Source of the DNA: Roseateles aquatilis | GTDB taxonomy: Bacteria; Pseudomonadota; Gammaproteobacteria; Burkholderiales; Burkholderiaceae_C | Length of the DNA stretch: 64,000 nucleotides | Reading direction: 5' to 3' | Assembly: GCF_002205645.1 (NCBI RefSeq) | Contig: NZ_NIOF01000004.1 | Coordinates: forward strand, 416,263 to 480,262 | Shown: positions 34,342-42,117 of the stretch, one piece after another | Layout of the letters: each line of letters opens with the position of its first letter | Position numbering within the stretch: the stretch's first letter is position 1 | Translations under genes and position numbers: made by a program | The notes under the pieces: model-generated | Told to the model about the DNA's origin: nothing | Databases searched by the model: none | The model's input: the letters and a program-made list of their open reading frames with translations, nothing else

Positions 34342-36801
34342 ATGAAACTCAATGACTTTCCCTCGCCCATCGCCCTGCTCGCCCCACAGCCCATCTCCGT
34401 GGATGTGCTGCTCGAGAAGTACGCCAAGGGTGACGAGACCTCGATCGACGATGTGCAGCTGCGCGTCGCCCGTGCGCTTGCGCAGGCCGAGCCTGCCGAC
34501 AGACGCGATCACTGGCAGGAGCAGTTCCTGCATGCGATGCGCAGCGGCTTCGTCCCCGCCGGCCGGATCAACTCCGCCGCCGGCACGGACATCCGCGCCA
34601 CGCTGATCAACTGCTTCGTGCAGCCGGTCGGCGACAGCGTCTCCGACGACGTCGACGGCAAGCCCAGCATCTACACGGCACTGGCCAGGGCCGCCGAGAC
34701 CATGCGTCGAGGTGGTGGCGTCGGCTACGACTTCAGCCGCATCCGCCCGAAGGGCGCGATGGTCAAGGGCACCCACTCGAACGCATCGGGTCCGGTGAGC
34801 TACATGCTCATCTTCGACCAGTCCTGTGCGACGGTGGAGTCGGCCGGTTCGCGGCGTGGCGCCCAGATGGGCATCCTGCGCTGCGACCATCCCGACGTGC
34901 TGGAGTTCGTGCACGCCAAGGACCAGAACGGCCTGCACAACTTCAACATCTCCGTGGGCATGACCGACACGTTCATGCGCGCGGTCGAAGCCGACGAGAC
35001 CTTCGAGCTCGTGCATGTGGCTGAACCTGCAGCGTCAGCGCTCGACGCCGGCGCGCACCAGCGTGCCGACGGCAAGTGGGTGTACCGCACGGTGCGCGCA
35101 CGCGAGCTGATGGACGAGATCGTGCGGTCTACCTACGACCACGCGGACCCCGGCGTCGTGTTCCTCGATCGCATGAACGAGGAGAACAACCTGCACTACG
35201 TCGAAGTCATCGAGGCCACCAATCCCTGCAGCGAGCAAAGCCTGCCCGACTATGGCTGCTGCTGCCTGGGCTCGATCGACCTGACCCGCTTCGTGCACGA
35301 GTCCTTCACGGCCGCCGCTCGGTTCGACTGGCCGGCCTTCGACGCCGTCGTGCGCATCGCGGTGCGCATGCTGGACAACGTGCTGGACGTGACCTTCTGG
35401 CCGCTGCCGGAACAGCAGCGCGAGGCGATGTTCAAGCGCCGCGTCGGCCTCGGTTTCCTGGGCCTCGGCAGCGCGCTGGTGATGCTGGGCGTGCGCTACA
35501 ACTCGGCGGACGGTGTCGCCTTCGGAGCCAAAGTGGCCCAGGCGATGCGCGACGCGGCCTACTGGGCATCGATCGCATTGGGCGAGGAGAAAGGCACCTT
35601 CCCGGCGCTGGACGCCCCGCGCTACTTGGAGAGCGGCTTCGCGCAGCGGCTGCCGACCGACATCAGGCTGGCCATCGCCCAGCGTGGTCTGCGCAACAGC
35701 CATCTGCTGTCGATCGCGCCCACCGGCACGATCAGCCTGGCCTTCGCGGACAACGCGAGCAACGGCATCGAACCGGCGTTCGCGTGGACCTACAGTCGCA
35801 AGAAGCGCATGCCCGACGACTCCTTCCAGGAGTACCGCGTCGAGGACCATGCATACCGGCTGTACCGCGAGCGCGGCGGCGACGTAGCGAGCCTCCCGGC
35901 CAGCTTCGTGTCGGCGTTGGAGATGTCGGCGGACGAGCACCTGCAGATGCTGGTGAGCGTGCAGCCCTTCATCGACTCGTCGATCTCCAAGACGGTGAAC
36001 GTTCCCAAGGACTACCCCTTCGAGGCCTTCCGCGAACTCTATGCGAAAGCGTGGAAGGCCGGCCTCAAGGGCTTGGCGACCTATCGGCCCAACAGCGTCA
36101 CGGGGTCCGTCTTGTCGGTCGAGTCGATCGCACCGGCGAACGCCGCGGCAGGCGACGAGGACCCGTTGCGCAAGCAGATCGAGAGTCGTCCCGGCGGTGA
36201 CCTGCAGGGGGTGACGTCCAAGGTCGAGTACTGGACCGGCGATGGCAAGAAGTCCGTGTACCTCACGGTCAACTTCATGCTTGTGCGCGGGACGGTCGGC
36301 GGCCGCGAGGTCGAAATCGAGCGGCCGGTGGAGTTCTTCGTGCCCGCCGGACAGCGTGACGAGGGCCAGCAGTGGATCTCTTCGAACATGCGCCTGCTTT
36401 CCATGGTGGCCCGCTCCGGCGGGTCAATCGCGAAAGCGCTGGCCAACATGCGCGAAGTGGTCTGGGACAAGGGCCCTGTGCGCCACGGCTCGGTTGCAAA
36501 GGCCGAAGGCGGCCAGGTGCCGCGCATCCACGACTCCGAGGTCGCGGCCATCGGCCACGCGCTGCAGGAGATCCTGATTCGGCGCGGTTTCCTGGACGCC
36601 ATGGGTGCGCAGATGCCGACCGGCGCGCTGGCCTGCACGAACGACGCGGGTAACCCAGCGAGCCCGGCGCCCGTGCACGTGGCGGCGGTGCCGGCTCCCC
36701 GCAGTGGCAAGCAGTGCCCCGAATGCGGCGCCCACGCGCTGCGCAAGGTGGACGGCTGCCTGCGGTGCGAGCACTGCCACCACATCGGCAGCTGCGGCTG
36801 A
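34342..36801 (+). CDS. nrdJ: Adenosylcobalamin-dependent (class II) ribonucleotide reductase
   Basis: 819 residues behind CAGGAG. N-terminal FVPAGRINSAAGTD and an LINCFVQPV with the active-site cysteine; RRGGGVGYDFSRIRPKG; the radical-site stretch NPCSEQSLPDYGCCCLGSID; and SIAPTGTISLAFADNASNGI. The C-terminus is a zinc ribbon (CPECGAH then CEHCHHIGSCG). The enzyme makes deoxyribonucleotides with or without oxygen using coenzyme B12 and needs no NrdB subunit. As cargo of a conjugative element it may supply dNTPs for replication after transfer (inference). Confidence 0.95.
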   Translation: MKLNDFPSPIALLAPQPISVDVLLEKYAKGDETSIDDVQLRVARALAQAEPADRRDHWQEQFLHAMRSGFVPAGRINSAAGTDIRATLINCFVQPVGDSVSDDVDGKPSIYTALARAAETMRRGGGVGYDFSRIRPKGAMVKGTHSNASGPVSYMLIFDQSCATVESAGSRRGAQMGILRCDHPDVLEFVHAKDQNGLHNFNISVGMTDTFMRAVEADETFELVHVAEPAASALDAGAHQRADGKWVYRTVRARELMDEIVRSTYDHADPGVVFLDRMNEENNLHYVEVIEATNPCSEQSLPDYGCCCLGSIDLTRFVHESFTAAARFDWPAFDAVVRIAVRMLDNVLDVTFWPLPEQQREAMFKRRVGLGFLGLGSALVMLGVRYNSADGVAFGAKVAQAMRDAAYWASIALGEEKGTFPALDAPRYLESGFAQRLPTDIRLAIAQRGLRNSHLLSIAPTGTISLAFADNASNGIEPAFAWTYSRKKRMPDDSFQEYRVEDHAYRLYRERGGDVASLPASFVSALEMSADEHLQMLVSVQPFIDSSISKTVNVPKDYPFEAFRELYAKAWKAGLKGLATYRPNSVTGSVLSVESIAPANAAAGDEDPLRKQIESRPGGDLQGVTSKVEYWTGDGKKSVYLTVNFMLVRGTVGGREVEIERPVEFFVPAGQRDEGQQWISSNMRLLSMVARSGGSIAKALANMREVVWDKGPVRHGSVAKAEGGQVPRIHDSEVAAIGHALQEILIRRGFLDAMGAQMPTGALACTNDAGNPASPAPVHVAAVPAPRSGKQCPECGAHALRKVDGCLRCEHCHHIGSCG

Positions 36802-36877
36802 GGCTTGGACCAGGGGCCGGTGGCGAGCGCGGGTTGAACTGCGCAATCCATCGGCCCCACAACATGTCGAGGACATC

Positions 36878-37891
36878 ATGAACGACGAGTTCGAAGCACG
36901 CGTCCGGGACATCAAGACCCGGGCGCATCACCACTGGACGCCCATCCTCAAGGCCATGGGCGTCGACGAGAGCATCCTCAATGGCAAGAACCAGCCGTGT
37001 CCCTTGAACGGCTGCGGCGGCACCGACCGTTTCCAGTACACCGACAAGTTCGGAGAGGGCAACTACCACTGCCGCACCTGCGGCGCTGGCGGCGGCCTGA
37101 AGCTCGCGCAAGCCGTGCTCGGACTGCGGTTCGGAGAGCTGCTGGACGCTATCGAACGCCAACTCGGCGTCGTGCGCGCACTGCCAGCAGGCGGCTCCGG
37201 GCCGTCCCCGGAACGCATGAAGCGGCTGTGCCAGCGGATCTGGAACGAGGCCAAGCCCATCGCAATGGGCGACGACGTGGATCGGTACCTGCGCAATCGA
37301 GGTATCGCGTTGACCACCTATCCGCGCTCGCTGCGCTTCCACCCGGCGCTGGGCTACTACGACAAGACGCCCGGGCAGCAGCGAGCCAAGAAGATCGCGG
37401 ACTACCCCGCCATGATCGCCTGTGTGCAGGGCGCCGATGGCCATGCCATCACGCTCCACCGGACGTACCTGACGGATGGTCGCAAGGCGCTTGGCGAGCA
37501 GAGCAAGAAGGTCCTGTCCTCGGGCATCAATGGCGCTGCGGTACGGCTCGACGAGCCGGCCGAGGAGTTGGCGATCACCGAGGGCATAGAGACCGGCCTC
37601 GCAGTGCGACTGAGTACCGGCAAGCAAGTTTGGTCCGCACTGAACTGCGGCAACCTCGAAAAGCTGTGGATACCACCCACGGTGAAACGGGTCTGCATCT
37701 ACGCCGACAACGACGCGGATGCGGAGTTCGCGGGTCAGGCCTCGGCCTTCGCACTGGCTCAACGGCTCGTGCGCGAGGCCAAGCGCGACGCCATGGACCG
37801 CAAGGTTCAGGTGTTCGTGCCTCGCCAGGCCGGCGCTGACTGGGCCGATATCTGGTTCGCACGCGTCGCCGCCGAGGCGAAGGCGGCATAG
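36878..37891 (+). CDS. Toprim-domain DNA primase (P4-alpha-like, plasmid/ICE type)
   Basis: 337 residues from the ATG at 36878. An N-terminal zinc ribbon (CPLNGCGGTDRF then YHCRTCGAGGGL) is followed by a middle domain (YLRNRGIAL, SLRFHPALGYYD) and a Toprim domain with the glutamate in LAITEGIETGLAV and the DxD-like acidic pair in VCIYADNDADAEFAG. This architecture is that of mobile-element primases, which make primers for complementary-strand synthesis in the recipient. No helicase domain is attached. It is 76 bases downstream of nrdJ. Confidence 0.88.
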   Translation: MNDEFEARVRDIKTRAHHHWTPILKAMGVDESILNGKNQPCPLNGCGGTDRFQYTDKFGEGNYHCRTCGAGGGLKLAQAVLGLRFGELLDAIERQLGVVRALPAGGSGPSPERMKRLCQRIWNEAKPIAMGDDVDRYLRNRGIALTTYPRSLRFHPALGYYDKTPGQQRAKKIADYPAMIACVQGADGHAITLHRTYLTDGRKALGEQSKKVLSSGINGAAVRLDEPAEELAITEGIETGLAVRLSTGKQVWSALNCGNLEKLWIPPTVKRVCIYADNDADAEFAGQASAFALAQRLVREAKRDAMDRKVQVFVPRQAGADWADIWFARVAAEAKAA

Positions 37892-38052
37892 CCGTTTGGC
37901 GGGTGGCAGCAATGCCCCCGCTCACTTTCAGTGGGCCCCCAGCGGACCCAGCGAAAGAGGTTCCCTCTGGTAGCTACCAAACCAGGCCGCATCGCGGCGA
38001 AGGCAGCCCTTGAATCCACAGCGTGACGTCGATCCGTCTCGCTACATCCCTG

Positions 38053-38113
38053 CCCAGGCCAGTCCTGGGTATCACCCCGCGGGGACGCACTCCCCACGGG
38101 GAGGTCCGTCCCC
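38053..38113 (+). promoter_or_regulatory. Structured leader before the DUF932 gene
   Basis: CCCAGG-5-CCTGGG (38053-38069) is followed by CCCCGCGGGG (38075-38084), and a nested stem in which GGGGACG (38081-38087) pairs with CGTCCCC (38107-38113) around an inner CTCCCC/GGGGAG hairpin (38090-38103). The structure ends 20 bases before the start codon. It could act as an mRNA-stabilising or translational control element. Similar GC-rich leaders precede genes in many ICEs of this type (recollection, to be checked). Confidence 0.5.
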
Positions 38114-38133
38114 GTCTTTCATTGGAGATTGCC

Positions 38134-39198
38134 ATGAAGTACGGACGTTCCCTCATCGACCTGGCCAACGAACTCGAACGCCAGCTCGCGACCAAGGTCG
38201 ACATGATCGTGCCCACGCAGCTCATGCATCACCAGACGATGGCCGGCGGCGGCACGAGCGTCACCATCGAAGCGCCCGAAGGCCCGAAGTCCTTCCCGAC
38301 CACGGAAGGTTTCCGCCGGCAGATCGCCGACAAGCTGAAGATCCCGTTCGCCTACTTCGAGCGGATGCGCATGGACCAGCCGACGCTGCTCGACCGTAAC
38401 GTCGACACCTGGCTCCATCAGGAACCCGAGCAGCGCATGGTGCGCACGCTCGATGGACAGGCCCGCGCCTTCCTCTCGGACCGCTACCGCCGGCTCGACA
38501 ACTACGACCTGCTGCAGCACGTCTTCCCGATCCTGAAGCAGTTGCCGGGCGCTCGTTTCGAGTCGGTCGAACTGACGGCCAGCCGGATGTACCTGAAGGT
38601 GGTCACGCCCGAAGTGCAGTTCGAGATCCAGCCCGGCGACATCGTCCAGGCCGGGGTCGTCGTCAGCAACTCCGAGATCGGCCAGGGCACGCTGTCGGTG
38701 CAGCCTCTGGTGTTCCGGCTGAAGTGCAGCAACGGCCTGATCGCACCCGACCGCGCGATGCGCAAGACGCACGTGGGCCGCCTCAGCGAGGCGTCCACCG
38801 AGGAAGTCACCATCTTCCGCGATGACACGCTGGCCGCCGACGACAAGGCCTTCTTCCTGAAGGTGCGCGACGTCGTCCAGTCGGCGGTGTCGGAAGCCAC
38901 CTTCACGGTCGCCGCCGACAAGATGCGCCGCACGCTGGGCATCCCGCTCAAGGGCGACCCGGTGAAGGCGGTGGAGGTGCTGGCCACCCGCTACCTCTTC
39001 AACGAACAGGAGCGCGCCGGCGTGCTGCGCTCACTGATCGCCGAGGCCGACCTGTCGGGCTACGGGCTGGTCAATGCGGTGACGGGCTACGCCCAGGAGG
39101 TCGCCGACTACGACCGCTCCACGGAGCTCGAGGCGATCGCCGGCCGGATGATCGACCAGAGCCGGTCTGAATGGGAGGCCGTGGTCGAGGCCGCATAA
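38134..39198 (+). CDS. DUF932-family protein (plasmid/phage type)
   Basis: 354 residues behind TTGGAGA. Typical DUF932 features are FPTTEGFRRQIADKLKIPFA, LSDRYRRLDNYDLLQHVFPI, VELTASRMYLKVVTPE and RLKCSNGLIAPDRAM. Members are common on conjugative plasmids, ICEs and phages; their role is not established, though some are thought to aid DNA processing or protection. The gene is monocistronic in appearance: a structured leader precedes it and a terminator follows. Such isolation and strong signals suggest high expression. Confidence 0.9.
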   Translation: MKYGRSLIDLANELERQLATKVDMIVPTQLMHHQTMAGGGTSVTIEAPEGPKSFPTTEGFRRQIADKLKIPFAYFERMRMDQPTLLDRNVDTWLHQEPEQRMVRTLDGQARAFLSDRYRRLDNYDLLQHVFPILKQLPGARFESVELTASRMYLKVVTPEVQFEIQPGDIVQAGVVVSNSEIGQGTLSVQPLVFRLKCSNGLIAPDRAMRKTHVGRLSEASTEEVTIFRDDTLAADDKAFFLKVRDVVQSAVSEATFTVAADKMRRTLGIPLKGDPVKAVEVLATRYLFNEQERAGVLRSLIAEADLSGYGLVNAVTGYAQEVADYDRSTELEAIAGRMIDQSRSEWEAVVEAA

Positions 39199-39239
39199 GG
39201 ATGAGCACCGCCGCCGCGTCGGCGGTGACAAGCGCTTCA

Positions 39240-39273
39240 GGGCACCAACCGATTTCGGGTGGTGCCCTTTTTT
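39240..39273 (+). terminator. Rho-independent terminator after the DUF932 gene
   Basis: GGGCACCA (39240-39247) and TGGTGCCC (39260-39267) form an 8-base stem followed directly by TTTTTT. A second stem, ACCGCCG/CGGCGGT, lies just upstream at about 39207-39228. This closes the DUF932 unit and isolates the regulatory cassette that follows. Confidence 0.85.
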
Positions 39274-39449
39274 CTTGCCTTCTCGACGCCACGGACGCCC
39301 TCAAAGTTGACGTTTTCTGATAAATACTCGTCACAGATAAGGGTAATGCAGGGGACTGGCGCTCCGCTTGCCCGTGCCTCCCGCCTATCGCGGGCCGTAC
39401 ACTCGACCAAGCTCTCAAGAGTTCGTCGTTCGAGAAGAAGTCCAGGAAC

Positions 39450-40283
39450 ATGGAACAGGAACCTGCCAAGTCCAACTCGGCCATCACCCAGGCCATCCAG
39501 GCTCTTCTGGACCGTCGAAGCGTGCCGGAGCGCAAGCGTTTGGTGGCGCTGGAAGCCGCCGCCGGCATCGCCTACCAGCAGGTCAGGCGCCGCATGATGG
39601 GCGAAACGCCGTGGAGCGCCGAAGAGATCAAGCGCGTCGCGGCCCATTTCGGCGAACCGTTGTTCGGATTGTTGGGTGCCCTAGTGGAGGAGCAGCCCGG
39701 CGAACCTGCGGTTCTGTGCGTCGCTGGGACCCGCACGCCGTGCACGATCTGGCCCGGTCCGCGGGCAGAACAGGGCTTCGGCCCCTACGTCGCACTGGCG
39801 GCGGAAAGCCCGGGCGATGCCTGGACCGTCGTGACTGCCACCGAGGCCACCGGCCGGGATGCCTACGAGGTGCGCCGCCTCGTCGTTGAAATGGAGCAGC
39901 CCCGGCGCGTGGCAGTCATCGACGACGACGATGACCTCGGGCGCGCGATCGTCCAGTTTCTCCGCCAGAAGGGGCTCGACGCCATCTCTTACACCACAGC
40001 TGAGCACCTACGAACCGCGCTTGAGACGACCAGTTTCGATGGGTACATCCTGGACTGGGTGCTCAGCGACGGCCGCGCCGAGGAACTGCTGCCCCTGATC
40101 CGCGCCAAGAACCCGCACGGCCCGGTGATCATCTTGACCGGCCAGATCGACGGCGAGGCGCAGGAATCGGATCTGGCCACAGCGATGGCTGCGTTTCGCG
40201 CCCAGCTCTACGAAAAACCCTCGCGGGCACTCAGTCTTTACAACGCTCTCGAACTCGGCTTCGAGGCTATGCCGCGCGCCTAA
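39450..40283 (+). CDS. HTH plus CheY-like receiver protein
   Basis: 277 residues. The N-terminal 60 residues look like a helix-turn-helix of the XRE-like kind (RLVALEAAAGIAYQQVRRRM and then TPWSAEEIKRVAAHFG). A middle segment of about 75 residues has no recognised fold. The C-terminus from about 149 is a complete receiver: acidic pocket in VAVIDDDDDLGRAIV, phospho-accepting aspartate in YILDWVLSDG, threonine in IILTGQ and lysine in YEKPS. Output first and receiver last is the reverse of most response regulators. No histidine kinase is nearby. It sits directly before the FlhD/FlhC-like genes, so a role in switching on transfer is likely (inference). Confidence 0.8.
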   Translation: MEQEPAKSNSAITQAIQALLDRRSVPERKRLVALEAAAGIAYQQVRRRMMGETPWSAEEIKRVAAHFGEPLFGLLGALVEEQPGEPAVLCVAGTRTPCTIWPGPRAEQGFGPYVALAAESPGDAWTVVTATEATGRDAYEVRRLVVEMEQPRRVAVIDDDDDLGRAIVQFLRQKGLDAISYTTAEHLRTALETTSFDGYILDWVLSDGRAEELLPLIRAKNPHGPVIILTGQIDGEAQESDLATAMAAFRAQLYEKPSRALSLYNALELGFEAMPRA

Positions 40284-40382
40284 ATTTGGATCACCGGTCC
40301 CCGGCAACGGATCCAGCACATTCCCTGGCGTCAGCGCTTGGCGGGACGCTCTCGCGCGGCTTCCGTCCTCACGAATTTGTCT

Positions 40383-40395
40383 AGTTTTGAAAACT
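40383..40395. promoter_or_regulatory. Palindrome upstream of the FlhD-like gene (site 1)
   Basis: AGTTTTGAAAACT is a perfect 6-1-6 palindrome in an AT-rich island, unusual against the surrounding GC-rich DNA. It lies 39 bases before the -35 element at 40434. Candidate operator. Confidence 0.5.
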
Positions 40396-40411
40396 CATCA
40401 CCTCTAGTTTT

Positions 40412-40426
40412 TATCGTTGAACGATA
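40412..40426. promoter_or_regulatory. Palindrome upstream of the FlhD-like gene (site 2)
   Basis: TATCGTTGAACGATA is a perfect 7-1-7 palindrome ending seven bases before the -35 box. Size, symmetry and position fit an operator for a dimeric HTH regulator acting on this promoter. Confidence 0.6.
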
Positions 40427-40433
40427 GAACTAT

Positions 40434-40463
40434 TTGACACTTTGCGACTTTCTTGAGTACGCT
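40434..40463 (+). promoter_or_regulatory. Candidate promoter of the FlhD/FlhC-like genes
   Basis: TTGACA at 40434-40439, an 18-base spacer and TACGCT at 40458-40463. The -35 is consensus and the -10 is weak, which suits an activated or tightly controlled promoter. The FlhD-like ATG is 87 bases downstream. Confidence 0.5.
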
Positions 40464-40550
40464 GCGTGCCAGTTGTCGCGCTTTCAAGCGCGCCGATTTC
40501 CCAGCCGACTGCGGCTGCGGATCCGCCACCTGGCAGACCGGGAGCAGCAC

Positions 40551-40862
40551 ATGAACGACGCCACGCCGTTGAATGCCGTCCAGCACCTCAACTTCGAAAC
40601 GCTTTCGCTGATTCGCGATTCGGCCCGAAGCGATCTGGCCACCGCCTGCTGCCAGTTCGGGTTGCATCCCGATCAGCTGCGCACCATCACCGCATTGAGC
40701 CCCACCGATCTGATGCAGATCGTTGCAAGCACCGGCAACGTGCTGCTGTTCGCGCCCCGGGACGATATTGACCTCCTGCTGGCCGCGCCTCGCACGGTGA
40801 TCCCCATCCTCGCCAGCGCCCGTTCCCACGGCCCGGCCCGCGCTCCCGCCGCGACGTCCTGA
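40551..40862 (+). CDS. FlhD-family transcriptional regulator subunit
   Basis: 103 residues behind GGGAG. LNFETLSLIRDSARSDLATA then CQFGLHPDQLRTITALSPTD, LMQIVASTGNVLLFAPRDD is the FlhD pattern (Y/F-L-L-I-x-x-x-x-x-x-D-x-x-x-A; LG...; L..L.......A.......FR). E. coli FlhD has about 116 residues. FlhD/FlhC-like pairs (SetD/SetC in SXT, AcaD/AcaC in IncC) are the master activators of conjugation genes on such elements. Paired with the FlhC-like protein 20 bases downstream, it should form the activator complex that turns on the tra operon. Confidence 0.85.
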   Translation: MNDATPLNAVQHLNFETLSLIRDSARSDLATACCQFGLHPDQLRTITALSPTDLMQIVASTGNVLLFAPRDDIDLLLAAPRTVIPILASARSHGPARAPAATS

Positions 40863-40882
40863 CCTGCGAGGCGAGGGCTGAG

Positions 40883-41971
40883 ATGGCCTACGCCGACACC
40901 CGCATCCGCTCGCTGGAGACGGCCCGCCTGTGCGCGACGCTGGGAGCCTGCCCGCGCACCATCGGCTGGGTGACAGGCCTGCCCAGCCACTTCATCCTTA
41001 GCAAGGTGTTCGATGCCGGCCACCGCGCCCCGCGCGGGCGACCGCCCTACACCGAGGACCTGGTTTTCAAGACCACCTTCAAGATCCAGGCCGAGCTCGG
41101 ATCGTTCGCGGTGAAGTACCGCGAACTCACTGCCGCGGGTTTCACGCCCGCGGCGTCGCTCGTCACGGCCTACCAGCACTACCTATCCTTTACGCCGGTG
41201 CCCTCATTCAGCTTCGACGAGGCGTTCTTCCTGGTCTCCAACCTGGATGGCATCTGGGCCTGCAAGACGCCTTCGCTGCAGCTCGAACCCTGCAAGGCCT
41301 GCCAAGCACGGCGCCTCGTGGCGTTCGGTGGCGCGTACACACCGGCATGTGCCTTCTGCAAAGAAGAATCCGGCGAGCGTGGCGTGCGCAAGCGTGTGGC
41401 CGGCCGGACACCGGCCATGGCCGAACGCATCGAAGTGTCCGAGAGCCTGCCGCTGCAGATCGAGGCTTTGCGCGTCGACGTCGAACTGGAACAACTCGGC
41501 GCCCATCGTCGGGTCCGAGCGGCGATTCTCTCAGCCTATCCCGACACGCCGCATCGACCGCCCGCCGCACTGATCCGCATCGGCCGCGCCCTGCCCGTCC
41601 AGCGCTGGAGCTCCGGCGTACGGACGCTGCAGCGCGCCCAGTTCTCGCTCGTGGCCGTGCTGTTCCAGAGGCTGACATCTGGGGGCATTGGCGCAGACCG
41701 CGCGCTCATCGCGACCTATCGACAAGCCCGGGACGCGTTCCGCCATGCGGCCGCGCCCTCGTTCGATCGCTGCTTCGAGGTCGTCAGCCAGGTGGCGGGC
41801 CGGTGGGGCGTCGCCACGCCCACGCTCGTGCTGGCCCCGTGTGATCGCTGCGGCGCCTCCTTCCTGGTCGGCTTGGCCGACCAGGGGTCTGGCGGAGCAC
41901 AGCAGCGTCGCTGCCCCTACTGCCAGTTGCTTCGGCACCCCGAGACCTATCTCGCAGGCAAGGCGGCCTGA
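40883..41971 (+). CDS. Tandem FlhC-like transcriptional activator (two FlhC modules)
   Basis: 362 residues, about twice the usual FlhC length (about 190). The first half (1-170) has an FlhC-like helical part (ARLCATLGACPRTIGWVTGL, then AAGFTPAASLVTAYQHYLSF) and zinc ligands in EPCKACQARR and ACAFCKEE. The second half (about 185-362) repeats the plan (YPDTPHRPPAALIRIGRALP, a helical middle, LVLAPCDRCGASFL and RRCPYCQLL). With the FlhD-like neighbour it should be the SetCD/AcaDC-type activator. The duplication within one chain may replace a multisubunit FlhD/FlhC complex or give asymmetric DNA binding. The module boundary is estimated by eye. Confidence 0.82.
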   Translation: MAYADTRIRSLETARLCATLGACPRTIGWVTGLPSHFILSKVFDAGHRAPRGRPPYTEDLVFKTTFKIQAELGSFAVKYRELTAAGFTPAASLVTAYQHYLSFTPVPSFSFDEAFFLVSNLDGIWACKTPSLQLEPCKACQARRLVAFGGAYTPACAFCKEESGERGVRKRVAGRTPAMAERIEVSESLPLQIEALRVDVELEQLGAHRRVRAAILSAYPDTPHRPPAALIRIGRALPVQRWSSGVRTLQRAQFSLVAVLFQRLTSGGIGADRALIATYRQARDAFRHAAAPSFDRCFEVVSQVAGRWGVATPTLVLAPCDRCGASFLVGLADQGSGGAQQRRCPYCQLLRHPETYLAGKAA

Positions 41972-42117
41972 GCACGGAACGTCCGGCCGTCTGCAGAGCC
42001 GCCTGACGCCGGAGCAGCCACGGGTGGCTTTCTCGCCCTTGCGAGTCGCGACTTTTCGCATAGACCAGCGCTTCCGCCCCTTCCACCATCGTCGTCGCAC
42101 TTCCGGGAGCGACACCG

